Assembly (NCBI RefSeq): GCF_010614805.1
Contig: NZ_JAAFZC010000002.1
Location: 496,001-560,000, forward strand
Direction: 5' to 3'
Length of the DNA stretch: 64,000 nt
Source: Pseudooceanicola aestuarii
Lineage (GTDB): Bacteria; Pseudomonadota; Alphaproteobacteria; Rhodobacterales; Rhodobacteraceae
Position 1 is the first letter of the stretch. The number at the start of each line of letters is the position of its first letter. The notes beneath the pieces were generated by a model, which was not told where the DNA came from, made no database searches, and saw nothing but the letters and a program-made list of their open reading frames with translations. This document shows, piece by piece, positions 8,346-17,235 of this stretch. Position numbers and translations under genes: made by a program.

Positions 8346-10080
8346 CATCGCCCCTGGCACTGCCATTGGCACCGATGGCGATCTCCAGCACCTGGCCCGC
8401 CGCCAGCGTCACCGTGCGATCCAGCCGCCAGGGGCCATGCCCCTGCCAATGCGCAAGGCGCCTGTCCCCGGCCTGCACCGTGACCGCCACGCCATCTGTG
8501 CTGCGCGCTGCCACCTGCACGCGCGCCCGCAGCTGCACCTGCATCGCCTGAGGCGCGGTGAAACGGTGCAGGATCTCCACCCCCGCTCCCGGCACCAGAA
8601 GATCGGGCAACAGGCGCGGGCCCGGATCGTCGGGAAGTCCCAGCCAGGGCACCCAGGGGGTGACCGACCCCGATTGCCCCGGCCGGGTGATCAGCGCCAC
8701 GTCGCGCCCGCCCCGCCGCGCCAACCGGGAAAACCCGCTGTCCGTTTCTCCGGCATTGCCCGGAATACCGCCCGGATAGGCATAGCCATGGCGACTGTCG
8801 GCCAGCACCCGCTGCGGGGCCAGACGCCAATCGGCCGGAGACAGGCCCGGTGCCTCCAGCGTCAGGGGCGCGGTTTCGGACAGAGCCAGTGCCCCGCCCG
8901 TCTGCACGGCGCCCAGCGCATCGCGCACCACCACATGCGGCGCCACCCGCAAGCCGCGAGGCATCCCCCAAAGCACCGCCATCCGATCACCGAACAGGCA
9001 GCCATAGGTTTGCGCATCCCGGCCAATGTCGCGCACCGCCCTCCCCTCGGCCAGGGCGCCCAGGCGGCGAAACGCCCGACCCACCGGCGCCACCTGAAGA
9101 TCCGCCCCGATCAGCGGCGCATAGCCATCGCCGCGCGGGTTCAGCGGATACCACGCCAGCCGCGTCACCCCCGACAGCGCCGCCTGGCAATACATGCGCA
9201 GCAACAGCCCCGGCGCGGCGGCACTGTCACGGGTGCCGATCTCCGTCAGCTCGATCGGCATTCGCGCCCAGGCGGGCTGACGGCGCAGCACCGCGATCTG
9301 GCGGGCCAGCTGTTCCGGCGCGGTGTCATAAGGATGCAGTGCCAGCGCATCCATTCGCTCCACCACGCCCGTTGCCGCCAGCTTGGCCAGGTAGCCGGTG
9401 GGCACCGAATGCACCCCGCCTCCGACGATCCGTACCGAGGGGCGCACCGCCCGTACCTGTTCCACGACCGACGACAGCAACGCCGCATAGCCCCGCGCCC
9501 GTCCCGCGTCGTCCAGATCGCGCAGGGGGCCGCTGACGAAATTGGCGCTGTTGAACTCATTGCCGACCTCGATCGCCTCCACCGCGGGAAAGCGCGCCGC
9601 GATCTCCGCGGCATGGCGACCAAAGGCGCGGATGGCGGCGGGCGAATGCGGCGTGGCACCGTTGTCGTGATCGGGATGGCCGTTGTTCACCGTCAGGCTG
9701 GCCGCCGCGCCGTCGGGCGACAGCAGATCCGGCCAGGTGCTGCGCGCGGTGTCGAAACGCACGGCCCCGTCGCGGGCCACCAGCGCCCAATAGACCGCAT
9801 CGCGGAAATCGCGCACCGGCAGCGCCAGCGCGGCACCCATCATCCCGGCCTGCATGCCCTGCCCGAAATTCGAGGCCGCCGCCAGCGCCGGGCCCCGCTG
9901 TGGCAGCGCCGTCGCCGCAACCTTCGATGGCACCGGGCCGTCCGGCAGGTCGGCCGCCCCGGCAGCCGCCCCCGCCAACAAGACGCCCCCCGCGCCCAGA
10001 AACGCGGTGCCGGGCAGCGCGGTACAGATCAGAACGAAGCTGGCCGCCCTCATCGTGCGGATGGAAAATGCGCGTCCCAT
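8308..10080 (-). CDS. Secreted TIM-barrel glycoside hydrolase (clan GH-A-like)
   Basis: A 590-residue protein with an N-terminal signal/anchor (residues about 10-43), a TIM-barrel region and a C-terminal beta-sandwich-like tail. EVGNEFN at 171-177 supplies the Asn-Glu acid/base pair typical of clan A, and IELTEIG at 276-282 the likely nucleophile Glu280. The closest look is to GH39/GH5-like enzymes found in polysaccharide operons, but no family can be fixed by eye. It would trim or release the polymer outside the cytoplasm. It runs against the flanking pyruvyl transferase and polymerase genes. Confidence 0.75.
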   Translation of the reverse strand: MGRAFSIRTMRAASFVLICTALPGTAFLGAGGVLLAGAAAGAADLPDGPVPSKVAATALPQRGPALAAASNFGQGMQAGMMGAALALPVRDFRDAVYWALVARDGAVRFDTARSTWPDLLSPDGAAASLTVNNGHPDHDNGATPHSPAAIRAFGRHAAEIAARFPAVEAIEVGNEFNSANFVSGPLRDLDDAGRARGYAALLSSVVEQVRAVRPSVRIVGGGVHSVPTGYLAKLAATGVVERMDALALHPYDTAPEQLARQIAVLRRQPAWARMPIELTEIGTRDSAAAPGLLLRMYCQAALSGVTRLAWYPLNPRGDGYAPLIGADLQVAPVGRAFRRLGALAEGRAVRDIGRDAQTYGCLFGDRMAVLWGMPRGLRVAPHVVVRDALGAVQTGGALALSETAPLTLEAPGLSPADWRLAPQRVLADSRHGYAYPGGIPGNAGETDSGFSRLARRGGRDVALITRPGQSGSVTPWVPWLGLPDDPGPRLLPDLLVPGAGVEILHRFTAPQAMQVQLRARVQVAARSTDGVAVTVQAGDRRLAHWQGHGPWRLDRTVTLAAGQVLEIAIGANGSARGDVTEFRLTVLSLS

Positions 10081-10283
10081 GGCGCCCCCCTTTCACCCGA
10101 CCTTGCCGCCGCCGCGCCCGCGCTGGCAAGTCCCCTGCCCCACCGCCCGCCTGCGCCAAGCCATTGCCGCGTCCGACGGAAACGATGCCCCGGCGCGCCG
10201 CGTTTTGTCGCCGCGCGGGGCACGATGGCCGGGGCGCGGCACAGGGCGCTTGACCCTGTCGGGGGCTCTGTCATCACCAAGGG

Positions 10284-11720
10284 ATGGAGATCGTCGCCAG
10301 TTCCTTTCTGGCGCTGCTCGTGGTGGCGGCGCTTCTGGTCAAGGGGCCTTTTCGGGGGCTCTGGGTGTTCCTGGCGACGACGCCGCTGGGAGCGGCGGCG
10401 GCGGTGAACCTGCCGGCGGCGGGCGGGGCCTCCATCCTGGTGGCGGATGTCACCGCGCTGGCGATGTGCGGGTTGGTGCTGTTGCATCCCGGCGGGGTGC
10501 GGATGATGGCGGGCACGATGCGGCACGGGCAGCCGGGGTACTGGATGTTGCTGCTGCTGCTGTGGTCGGTGGCCGCGACGTTGCTGTTTCCCACCGTTTT
10601 TCGCGGCCAGACCGAGGTCTTTGCCATTGCCCGCCGCGCCAACGAAACCGGCATCGTGACCGTTCCGCTGCGCCCCGGCACCGGCAACCTGACACAGCTG
10701 TTTCGCATGATCCTGGGCGCCGCGACCTTCCTGGCGCTGGCCACCGTGTTCCGCCTGCGCCCCGAGGCCGCGACGGTGCAGCGCGCCATCGCCGCCGCCA
10801 CGGGGATCAACGTCGCCTTGGGCTGGCTGGACGTCGGTGCGGCGGCGGCTGGCCTGTCCGGGTTGCTGGAGCCGCTGCGCAGCGCCAACTACGCCATCCT
10901 GTCGGAGGTCCGCATGGCCGGGCTGAAACGGATGATCGGCGGATTTCCCGAAGCCAGCGCATTCGGCTATTACGCGATCGGGCTGTTCGCGTTCTGGCTG
11001 CAATTCTGGATCGGCACGCCGGGGTCGCGGATGGCGCGGTGGATGCTGGTGCTGTCCGGTATCGCGGTGCTGCGGTCGACCTCCTCCGCCGCCTATGTGG
11101 CGCTGGCGGCGTTTCTGGTGACCTTCGGGCTGGTCACGCTGGTGCTGCGCCTGCGGGCCCGCGTGGCCCGGCGCGGCGCGGCGATCGCGGTGGCGGCATT
11201 GCTGACGGGGTGGCTGGCCTTGCTGGGGCTGTTCGCAGCCTACGAGCTGGTGCAGCCGGTGCAGGCCTTTCTGGACCGGGCATTGTTCAACAAGCTGGCG
11301 GGCGCCTCCGGCGTGGAACGGATGAGTTGGAACGCCCAGGCCTGGCACAATTTCGTCGACACGCTGGGGCTGGGCGCCGGGCTGGGATCGGTGCGCGCCT
11401 CGTCCTGGGGCGTGGCGGTGCTGGCCAGCCTGGGAGTTGTGGGCGCCGTGCTCTACCTGCGATTGCTGGCCGGGGTACTGACCGGTCCGGTCGAACAGGG
11501 CGGCGACCCGCAGCGCGCCGTGGTGGTCCGGTCCCTGCGCGCGGCCTGTCTGGCGCTGCTTTTGTCGGCGATGCTGACCCAGGCGACACCGGATCTGGGG
11601 CTCGCCTTCTTTGCCTTTGCCGGGTTGGCTGCGGGCCTGACGCGGGGCGGCGTCACACATGGGGCACCCGGACGGGCAACGCCCGTCATTCCGGCCACGC
11701 AAATCGGCCCATCCCCCTGA
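10284..11720 (+). CDS. O-antigen ligase/polymerase (Wzy)-like membrane protein
   Basis: The 478-residue product is almost all membrane helix (about ten to twelve segments) with one longer loop between them, the general plan of Wzy/WaaL proteins. The loop motif SGVERMSWNAQAW followed by LGLGAGLGSVRASS matches the conserved region where the family has its functional His/Arg residues. It would polymerise lipid-linked repeat units at the inner membrane. Sequence identity in this family is low, so the call rests on topology, the loop, and its place ahead of the Wzc-like copolymerase. Confidence 0.75.
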   Translation: MEIVASSFLALLVVAALLVKGPFRGLWVFLATTPLGAAAAVNLPAAGGASILVADVTALAMCGLVLLHPGGVRMMAGTMRHGQPGYWMLLLLLWSVAATLLFPTVFRGQTEVFAIARRANETGIVTVPLRPGTGNLTQLFRMILGAATFLALATVFRLRPEAATVQRAIAAATGINVALGWLDVGAAAAGLSGLLEPLRSANYAILSEVRMAGLKRMIGGFPEASAFGYYAIGLFAFWLQFWIGTPGSRMARWMLVLSGIAVLRSTSSAAYVALAAFLVTFGLVTLVLRLRARVARRGAAIAVAALLTGWLALLGLFAAYELVQPVQAFLDRALFNKLAGASGVERMSWNAQAWHNFVDTLGLGAGLGSVRASSWGVAVLASLGVVGAVLYLRLLAGVLTGPVEQGGDPQRAVVVRSLRAACLALLLSAMLTQATPDLGLAFFAFAGLAAGLTRGGVTHGAPGRATPVIPATQIGPSP

Positions 11721-12146
11721 AACGACGCCATTCCACGCCACCCTCCGCCGCCCGCGCCCTGGCCCCGCCTTCTGCCGCCAAGGCGCATCTACGGACCTGT
11801 CGTCAAGGCGCGTCAGTCATCAACAATTTCCCGCGCGCCGCGCGACTGTCGCCTTTGCGGCGGCAATAAAGCGCAAATCGGGCAAAAGATTGGCCTTTGC
11901 TTGACCGCCCACAGCGCCCCGCCAGATAGTGCCAGCGGGTGGGGACGTATCACCTTCGGTTTCGCCGAAGGGCCAGGGGGCCGTCCCATGGGATTGTTGG
12001 AAAATGCGCCGCGTTCGGCGCAGCTTGGAAGGTCTGCCCGCAGCCTGTGGCAGAGCCTGCGCGCCGTGCCCTTGGCGCGCCATTCCCTGCATTCCACCGG
12101 GCCTGTCGCACCGTCGAAACATCGGACCGGGGATCTTTTCAGCCGT
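11721..12146 (+). promoter_or_regulatory. Long leader ahead of the Wzc-like gene, with possible promoter and hairpin
   Basis: The 426-bp gap holds a candidate promoter, TTGACC at 11901-11906 and GATAGT at 11925-11930 (18-bp spacing). A perfect 7-bp hairpin follows at 11953-11971 (CCTTCGG / CCGAAGG, loop of five). If the promoter is real, the message has a leader of about 210 bases carrying the hairpin. The coding frame downstream stays open back to 11901, so an N-terminally longer protein cannot be excluded. Confidence 0.35.
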
Positions 12147-14378
12147 ATGAAAGCGGAGCTTGCCACGCCATTCGAACGCGGACCCATGGGTCGCCGGCCC
12201 CGGGGCGCTCCCGGTGCCGTGGCGGATGCCGATGCCGTCGATCCGCGCGCGCTGCTGGCGGCGTTGTGGCGCGGGCGGCGGACGGTGCTGGGCGCCGCGC
12301 TGCTGTGCGCCGGGCTGGCCTTTGTCCTGGTATCGCAAGTCACGCCTCGCTATTCCGCGCTGTCGCAAGTGCTGCTGGATCCGCGCGAGCGGCGGATCCT
12401 GACCGACGAACAGGTCGTCTCGGATCTGAAATTGAACGACCAGGTGGTTGCCAGCGAGATGTCGATCCTGCGCTCCAACGTGCTGATCGCCGCCGTGATC
12501 GCGCAGTTGGACAGCACCCGCCCCGGCCTGCTGGACCCTCTGGACAGCGCGGCGCAAGCGCCCTCCCTGCCCGACCGTGCGAAGACGGCGATCAAGGAGC
12601 TGCTGGGCGCCGACGACCAAACGCCGACAGACCCCGAAGCGCAGGCGCGGTATCGGGTGGAGCGGCTGACCTGGGCGATCCGCCGCGTGGTTGATATCTG
12701 GCGCGACGGCGACAGCTATGTCATCTCCATCGCCGCCGAAACCGAAGATCCCGCCCTGTCCGCCGCGCTGGCCGGTACCATCGCCGAGACCTATATCGGC
12801 GAACAGCTGTCCGGACGGCGGCAATCGGCCAGTCAGGCGACCCGCTGGATCGAACAGCGCATCGACGATCTGCGCCGCCAGGTCGAACAGGCGGAAGACG
12901 CGGTAGAGGATTATCGCGCCCGTTCGCTGGTCGACAACGGATCGTCCATGGCGATCATCCAGCAGCGCATGGTTTCCCTGAATGAGCAGCTGGTTCAGGC
13001 CCGTGTCACCCGCGTCGCCGGCGAGGCCCGGATCACCGAGATGGCCCGCCTGATCGACAACGGCGGGTTCGAGGCCCTGGGCAACATGCTGAACTCGGAC
13101 ACGATCGAGGAACTGAACACCCGCCGTATCGCCCTGCTGGGCGAGGATGCGCAATGGGCCCAGGGGTTCGATGAGACGAATCCCCGGCGGCAGCGCCTGC
13201 GCGGAGAGCTGGACGAGGTCAACCGCGCCCTGCGTTTCGAATTCGGACGGGAGCTGGACGCGCAGCGCAACGAGCTGGAGATCGCCCGTATCGGCGAACG
13301 TACCCTGCGGCAAAGCCTGGACGAGGTGGAGCAGGAATTCCTGTCGGTCTCCCGCGCCAATATCGGTCTGCGCCAGCTGGAGAGGGAAGCCGGCGCGGCC
13401 CGCACCGCCTACGAGGATCTGCTGTCCCGCTTTGCCGAGACCCGAACCCAGGAGAACCTGCAACAGGCCGATGCGCGGATCATCGAACGCGCCACGATTC
13501 CCGGTGCGCCCTCCGCTCCGCGGCCCAAGTTGATGACCCTGCTGGGGCTGCTCTTTGGCATGACGGTCGGGGCCGCGCTGGTGCTTTTGCGCGAATTGAC
13601 CCCCACCACCTATCGCAACGTCGCCGATCTGGAGGCCGAAACGGGCCGCCCGGTCCTGTCGGTGGTGCCCGCCCGCAACTGGTCCAGCCCGGTACAGGCG
13701 ATGCGCGAACTGGCACTGCAACCGCGAGGGGAGATCGCAGAGGCGATGCGCGGTATCCGCACCGCGCTGGATCTGGGCGATGACGGCGCGGCGCCGCAAA
13801 GCCTGGCGTTCCTGTCGGCCCTGCCGGGGGAGGGCAAGACCACCACCACCGCCCTGTTGGCCCGCATGGCTGAAGCCTCCGACAAACTGGTCTGCGTGGT
13901 GGATTGCGACCTGCGACAATCCTCGATCCAGGGCCAGTTCCAATTCCCAATCGGCTATGACCTGCCGGACCTGATCCGGGGCAAATGCGATCTGTTGGAA
14001 GCGGTCTTCACCGAAACCGGGCTGGGCTTTGACCTGCTGGCCGCGCGCAACGCGGAGACGGGCGCAGCAGACATGCTGTCCACCGGCTGGCTGCGCCGCA
14101 CCCTGGACGAGCTGAAGGATTACTACGACCTCGTGCTGGTCAATGCCCCCGCCATGCTGCCCGCCGCCGAGGCGATGGTGATCGCCCGCGCCGTCGATCG
14201 CCGCGTCTTCGTGGTCCAGCACGACCACACCCCCCGCCAGGCGGTCGCGCGTTGCCTGCAACGGCTGTCGGGCAACGGGCTGGACCTGGACGGCATCGTC
14301 CTGACCCAGGTCGATCCGCTGACCCTGCGCGACACCTATCTCTATGATTACGGCAGCCCGCTTCAGGAGGCACGCTGA
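12147..14378 (+). CDS. Polysaccharide copolymerase with BY-kinase domain (Wzc-like)
   Basis: The 743-residue protein has a Wzz-type domain between two membrane helices (the first near residues 45-65, the second near 470-490) and a long coiled-coil periplasmic part. Its C-terminal P-loop kinase has Walker A LPGEGKTTTTA, Walker A' VVDCDLRQ and a Walker B-like DLVLVNAP. The tail has only a short tyrosine cluster (TYLYDYG), where autophosphorylation would occur. It sets chain length and couples polymerisation to export. I chose ATG 12147, the first start that leaves a short cytoplasmic tail before the first helix; the frame is open upstream to 11901. The glycosyltransferase follows after one base. 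Confidence 0.85.
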   Translation: MKAELATPFERGPMGRRPRGAPGAVADADAVDPRALLAALWRGRRTVLGAALLCAGLAFVLVSQVTPRYSALSQVLLDPRERRILTDEQVVSDLKLNDQVVASEMSILRSNVLIAAVIAQLDSTRPGLLDPLDSAAQAPSLPDRAKTAIKELLGADDQTPTDPEAQARYRVERLTWAIRRVVDIWRDGDSYVISIAAETEDPALSAALAGTIAETYIGEQLSGRRQSASQATRWIEQRIDDLRRQVEQAEDAVEDYRARSLVDNGSSMAIIQQRMVSLNEQLVQARVTRVAGEARITEMARLIDNGGFEALGNMLNSDTIEELNTRRIALLGEDAQWAQGFDETNPRRQRLRGELDEVNRALRFEFGRELDAQRNELEIARIGERTLRQSLDEVEQEFLSVSRANIGLRQLEREAGAARTAYEDLLSRFAETRTQENLQQADARIIERATIPGAPSAPRPKLMTLLGLLFGMTVGAALVLLRELTPTTYRNVADLEAETGRPVLSVVPARNWSSPVQAMRELALQPRGEIAEAMRGIRTALDLGDDGAAPQSLAFLSALPGEGKTTTTALLARMAEASDKLVCVVDCDLRQSSIQGQFQFPIGYDLPDLIRGKCDLLEAVFTETGLGFDLLAARNAETGAADMLSTGWLRRTLDELKDYYDLVLVNAPAMLPAAEAMVIARAVDRRVFVVQHDHTPRQAVARCLQRLSGNGLDLDGIVLTQVDPLTLRDTYLYDYGSPLQEAR

Positions 14379-14379
14379 C

Positions 14380-15537
14380 ATGTTGCAAACCCCGATCTCG
14401 CAACCGCGCGTCGCCATCATCCACTACTGGCTGGTGGGGATGCGTGGCGGCGAAAAGGTGCTGGAAAGCCTGGTGCGCCTGTTCCCGCAGGCCGATATCT
14501 TTACCCATGTGCATGATCCCGAGCGCGTCAGCGACCAGATCAACGCGCAGCGCATCACCACCACCGGCGTGGCTCGCCTGCCCTTTGCCACGCGGATGTA
14601 TCAAAGCTACCTGCCCTTCATGCCCCGCGCGCTGGAGGAACTGGACCTGACCGGCTATGATCTGGTCCTGTCGTCGGAGGCAGGGCCGGCCAAGGGCGTG
14701 ATCGCGCCGCCCGATGCCTATCACCTGTGCTATTGCCATTCGCCCATGCGCTATGTCTGGGACCAGTACCACACCTATCGCGATACGGCTGGCCCGCTGG
14801 CGCGCCGGGTGATGCCGCATGTGGCGCATCGGCTGCGCAGCTGGGACGTGACCAGCGCCGCGCGGGTGGATGGCTTTGCCGCCAATTCCAACCATGTGGC
14901 CGCGCGCATTCACAAGTACTGGCGTCGTGACGCCGCCGTGGTGCACCCCCCTGTCGCGACCCAGGATTTCGCCCCCGCGCCCCGGAACGAGATCGGGGAT
15001 TACTACCTCTGGGCCGGAGAGCTGGCCCCCTACAAGCGGCCCGACCTGGCGATCGAGGCGTTCAGCAGGCTGGGCCTGCCGCTTCTGGTGATCGGCGGCC
15101 CCGAGAAGGCGCGTGCCCGGCTGGCCCGCTCCGCGCGGGAGAACATCGCCTTTGCCGGGCGGGTGTCCCCGGAGATGTTCCGCCATCATCTGGCCCGCTG
15201 CCGCGCCTTGATCTTCCCCGGCGAAGAGGATTTCGGCATCGTCCCGGTGGAGGCCATGGCCGCCGGCCGGCCGGTGATCGCCTACGGGCGTGGTGGTGCG
15301 CTGGACAGCGTGGCCGACGGCCGCACCGGCCTGCTGTTCCATCAGCAAAGCGCGGAGGGCCTTATCGCCGCGATCGAGCGGTTCGAGACCGAGCGCCTGC
15401 ACGATCTGGACCCCGCGCATCTGGTCAACCACGCCCGCCGGTTTTCCGAGCCGGCGTTCCGGCAGGGCCTGGCCGCGCTGTTGCCAACCCGGATGCAACC
15501 CGCCGACATGCTGCCGCTGAGCCGCCCCGCGGAGTGA
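14380..15537 (+). CDS. Glycosyltransferase family 4 (GT-B) enzyme
   Basis: A 385-residue GT-B transferase. The N-terminal half has the acceptor-side start VAIIHYWLVGMRGGEKV and CHSPMRYVWD. The C-terminal half has the GT4 donor-binding block (FPGEEDFGIVPVEAMAAGRPVIAYGRGG near residues 275-305), including the EX7E-like glutamates. AGGAGG sits nine bases before the ATG, overlapping the end of the copolymerase gene, so the two are one transcript. It adds one sugar of the repeat unit on the cytoplasmic face; donor and linkage are unknown. Confidence 0.92.
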   Translation: MLQTPISQPRVAIIHYWLVGMRGGEKVLESLVRLFPQADIFTHVHDPERVSDQINAQRITTTGVARLPFATRMYQSYLPFMPRALEELDLTGYDLVLSSEAGPAKGVIAPPDAYHLCYCHSPMRYVWDQYHTYRDTAGPLARRVMPHVAHRLRSWDVTSAARVDGFAANSNHVAARIHKYWRRDAAVVHPPVATQDFAPAPRNEIGDYYLWAGELAPYKRPDLAIEAFSRLGLPLLVIGGPEKARARLARSARENIAFAGRVSPEMFRHHLARCRALIFPGEEDFGIVPVEAMAAGRPVIAYGRGGALDSVADGRTGLLFHQQSAEGLIAAIERFETERLHDLDPAHLVNHARRFSEPAFRQGLAALLPTRMQPADMLPLSRPAE

Positions 15538-15745
15538 CCCCGCGCCTCGCCGGGCCACCCGTTCGGGCCGCATCGCCTGCCGGCGCCGGTCTGCCGCCTT
15601 CACCCGGCCTGAAAGGACGGCGAAGGGGTGCGGTCGCTCGTCATTGTCCTTTTACCCGTTCCTTTCCGCCCATGCTCCGCCCGCGTTGCCCGAGGGTCAG
15701 GCGCCACGGGCGGGGACTCGACTCCCGACAGGCAGAGATGTAAGA

Positions 15746-15760
15746 GAACAAATAGTGAAC
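15746..15760 (+). promoter_or_regulatory. LexA (SOS) box upstream of imuB
   Basis: GAAC-N7-GAAC (reverse complement GTTC-N7-GTTC) is the established alphaproteobacterial LexA operator. It lies 14 bases before the imuB ATG, so repressor would cover the promoter or start site. Confidence 0.85.
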
Positions 15761-15774
15761 GATAGAGGCCTGGA

Positions 15775-17235
15775 ATGTCCGATCGGACCCGGAAACGCAT
15801 CCTGTCCATGTGGTTCCCCCGCCTGCCAAGCGAGCGGGTCTTGCGCCGCCGTCCCGTCGATGCGCCCTTTGCGCTGACCCTGACCCGCAAGAACACCGAC
15901 CGGATCCATTGCCTGAACCCGCAGGCGGAACGCCGGGGCCTGCATCGCGGCATGAGCCTTGCCGATGCCCGCGCCTTCTGCCCTGCGCTGGTCAGTCAAC
16001 CGGCGCGGCCGGACCTGGATGCGACGTTCCTGGCCAGCCTGCGACGCTGGGCGACGCGCTACTGCCCCTGGGTCGGCTTCGAAGGGGAGGACGGGCTGGT
16101 GCTGGACATCACCGGATCGGCGCATCTGTTCGGCGGCGAGGACGCGATGATGCAGGACATGCGGGCGCGGGCGGACCGGGCCGGGCTGACCCTGCGGCTG
16201 GGCTGTGCAGCGACCCGTGGCGCGGCCTGGGCCTTTGCCCGCCATGGCGAGGGGCAGCGCCCTCTGGACGCCCTGCCCGTCGCCGCCCTGCGGCTGGAGG
16301 ACAAGACCGTCACCGGGCTGGAGCGGCTGGGCCTGCGCACCATCGGCGATCTGGCCGCCACCGCCCGCGCCCCCCTTGCCCGCCGCTTCGGGCCGGAGGT
16401 TCTGTTGCGGCTGGACCAGGCGCGGGGCGACCAGGCCGAGGCGATCACCCCCCGGACAGAGCCGCCCCGCTACGCCGCCCGCCTCAGCCTGCCCGAACCG
16501 ATCGGGCTGTTCGACGACGTCATCGCGGCCACTGCCCGCCTTCTGACGCCGCTCTGCGAGAAGCTGAAAACCCACGAAAGCGGCGCCCGGCGCCTGCGGC
16601 TGACCCTGCGCCGCGTCGACCAGGGCAGCCAGCAGGTCGACCTGCGGCTGGCCGCCGCGATGCGCGACCCGGCCCGTATCCTGCCATTGTTCGAACGCGG
16701 GATCGGCACGATCGACGCGGGGTTCGGCATCGACCAGGTCCGGCTGGAGGCGACATTGGTCGAACCCCTGCCCATCCAGCAGATCAACGCCACCACCGCC
16801 CGCACCGGCCCCGACCGGCTGAACGACCTGATCACCCGGATCGGCACCCGCATCGGGCTGGAGAACGTGCAGCGCCTGCTGCCCGCCGACAGCCATGTCC
16901 CCGAGCGCAGCTTCATCGTCGCGCCCGCCGCCTATACCCGGCCGCAGGACGGCTGGTCCTGTCCGCGCCCGCGTCCGCTGTGCCTGTTCCCGCCCGAGGC
17001 GATCGCCGGCAGCGGCCCCCGCCCGCCCGACAGGTTCCGCTGGCGCAACATGTCGCTGGCCACCGGGCGCGCCACCGGGCCGGAACGGATCGTCCCCGAA
17101 TGGTGGCTGGAGGACGAAAACTGGCGTCGGGGCCTGCGCGATTACTGGAAGGTCGAGACCCGGCAGGGCCGCCGCCTGTGGCTGTTTCACACCCCGCAGG
17201 ATCCCGGCTGGTTCGTCCAGGGAGAATTCGCATGA
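15775..17235 (+). CDS. imuB: Y-family polymerase-like protein ImuB
   Basis: The 486-residue product is a Y-family polymerase relative with the ImuB opening (RILSMWFPRLPSERVLRR) and helix-hairpin-helix region near residues 175-195 (LEDKTVTGLERLGLRTIGDL). ImuB proteins are usually catalytically dead and act as the hub that links the beta clamp to DnaE2 during SOS mutagenesis. The frame runs from ATG 15775, with a purine-rich GATAGAGG before it. dnaE2 overlaps its end by 4 bp (ATGA). The usual first gene, imuA, is absent: the 237 bp upstream hold only the LexA box and then the glycosyltransferase. Confidence 0.93.
   Translation: MSDRTRKRILSMWFPRLPSERVLRRRPVDAPFALTLTRKNTDRIHCLNPQAERRGLHRGMSLADARAFCPALVSQPARPDLDATFLASLRRWATRYCPWVGFEGEDGLVLDITGSAHLFGGEDAMMQDMRARADRAGLTLRLGCAATRGAAWAFARHGEGQRPLDALPVAALRLEDKTVTGLERLGLRTIGDLAATARAPLARRFGPEVLLRLDQARGDQAEAITPRTEPPRYAARLSLPEPIGLFDDVIAATARLLTPLCEKLKTHESGARRLRLTLRRVDQGSQQVDLRLAAAMRDPARILPLFERGIGTIDAGFGIDQVRLEATLVEPLPIQQINATTARTGPDRLNDLITRIGTRIGLENVQRLLPADSHVPERSFIVAPAAYTRPQDGWSCPRPRPLCLFPPEAIAGSGPRPPDRFRWRNMSLATGRATGPERIVPEWWLEDENWRRGLRDYWKVETRQGRRLWLFHTPQDPGWFVQGEFA

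Noticed and set aside
8191..10407. 738-codon plus-strand frame
   Set aside because: Antisense to the glycoside hydrolase, with Arg/Pro-rich translation and no recognisable domain.
11820..14420. 866-codon minus-strand frame
   Set aside because: Antisense to the Wzc-like gene; low-complexity Gln/Gly/His-rich translation.
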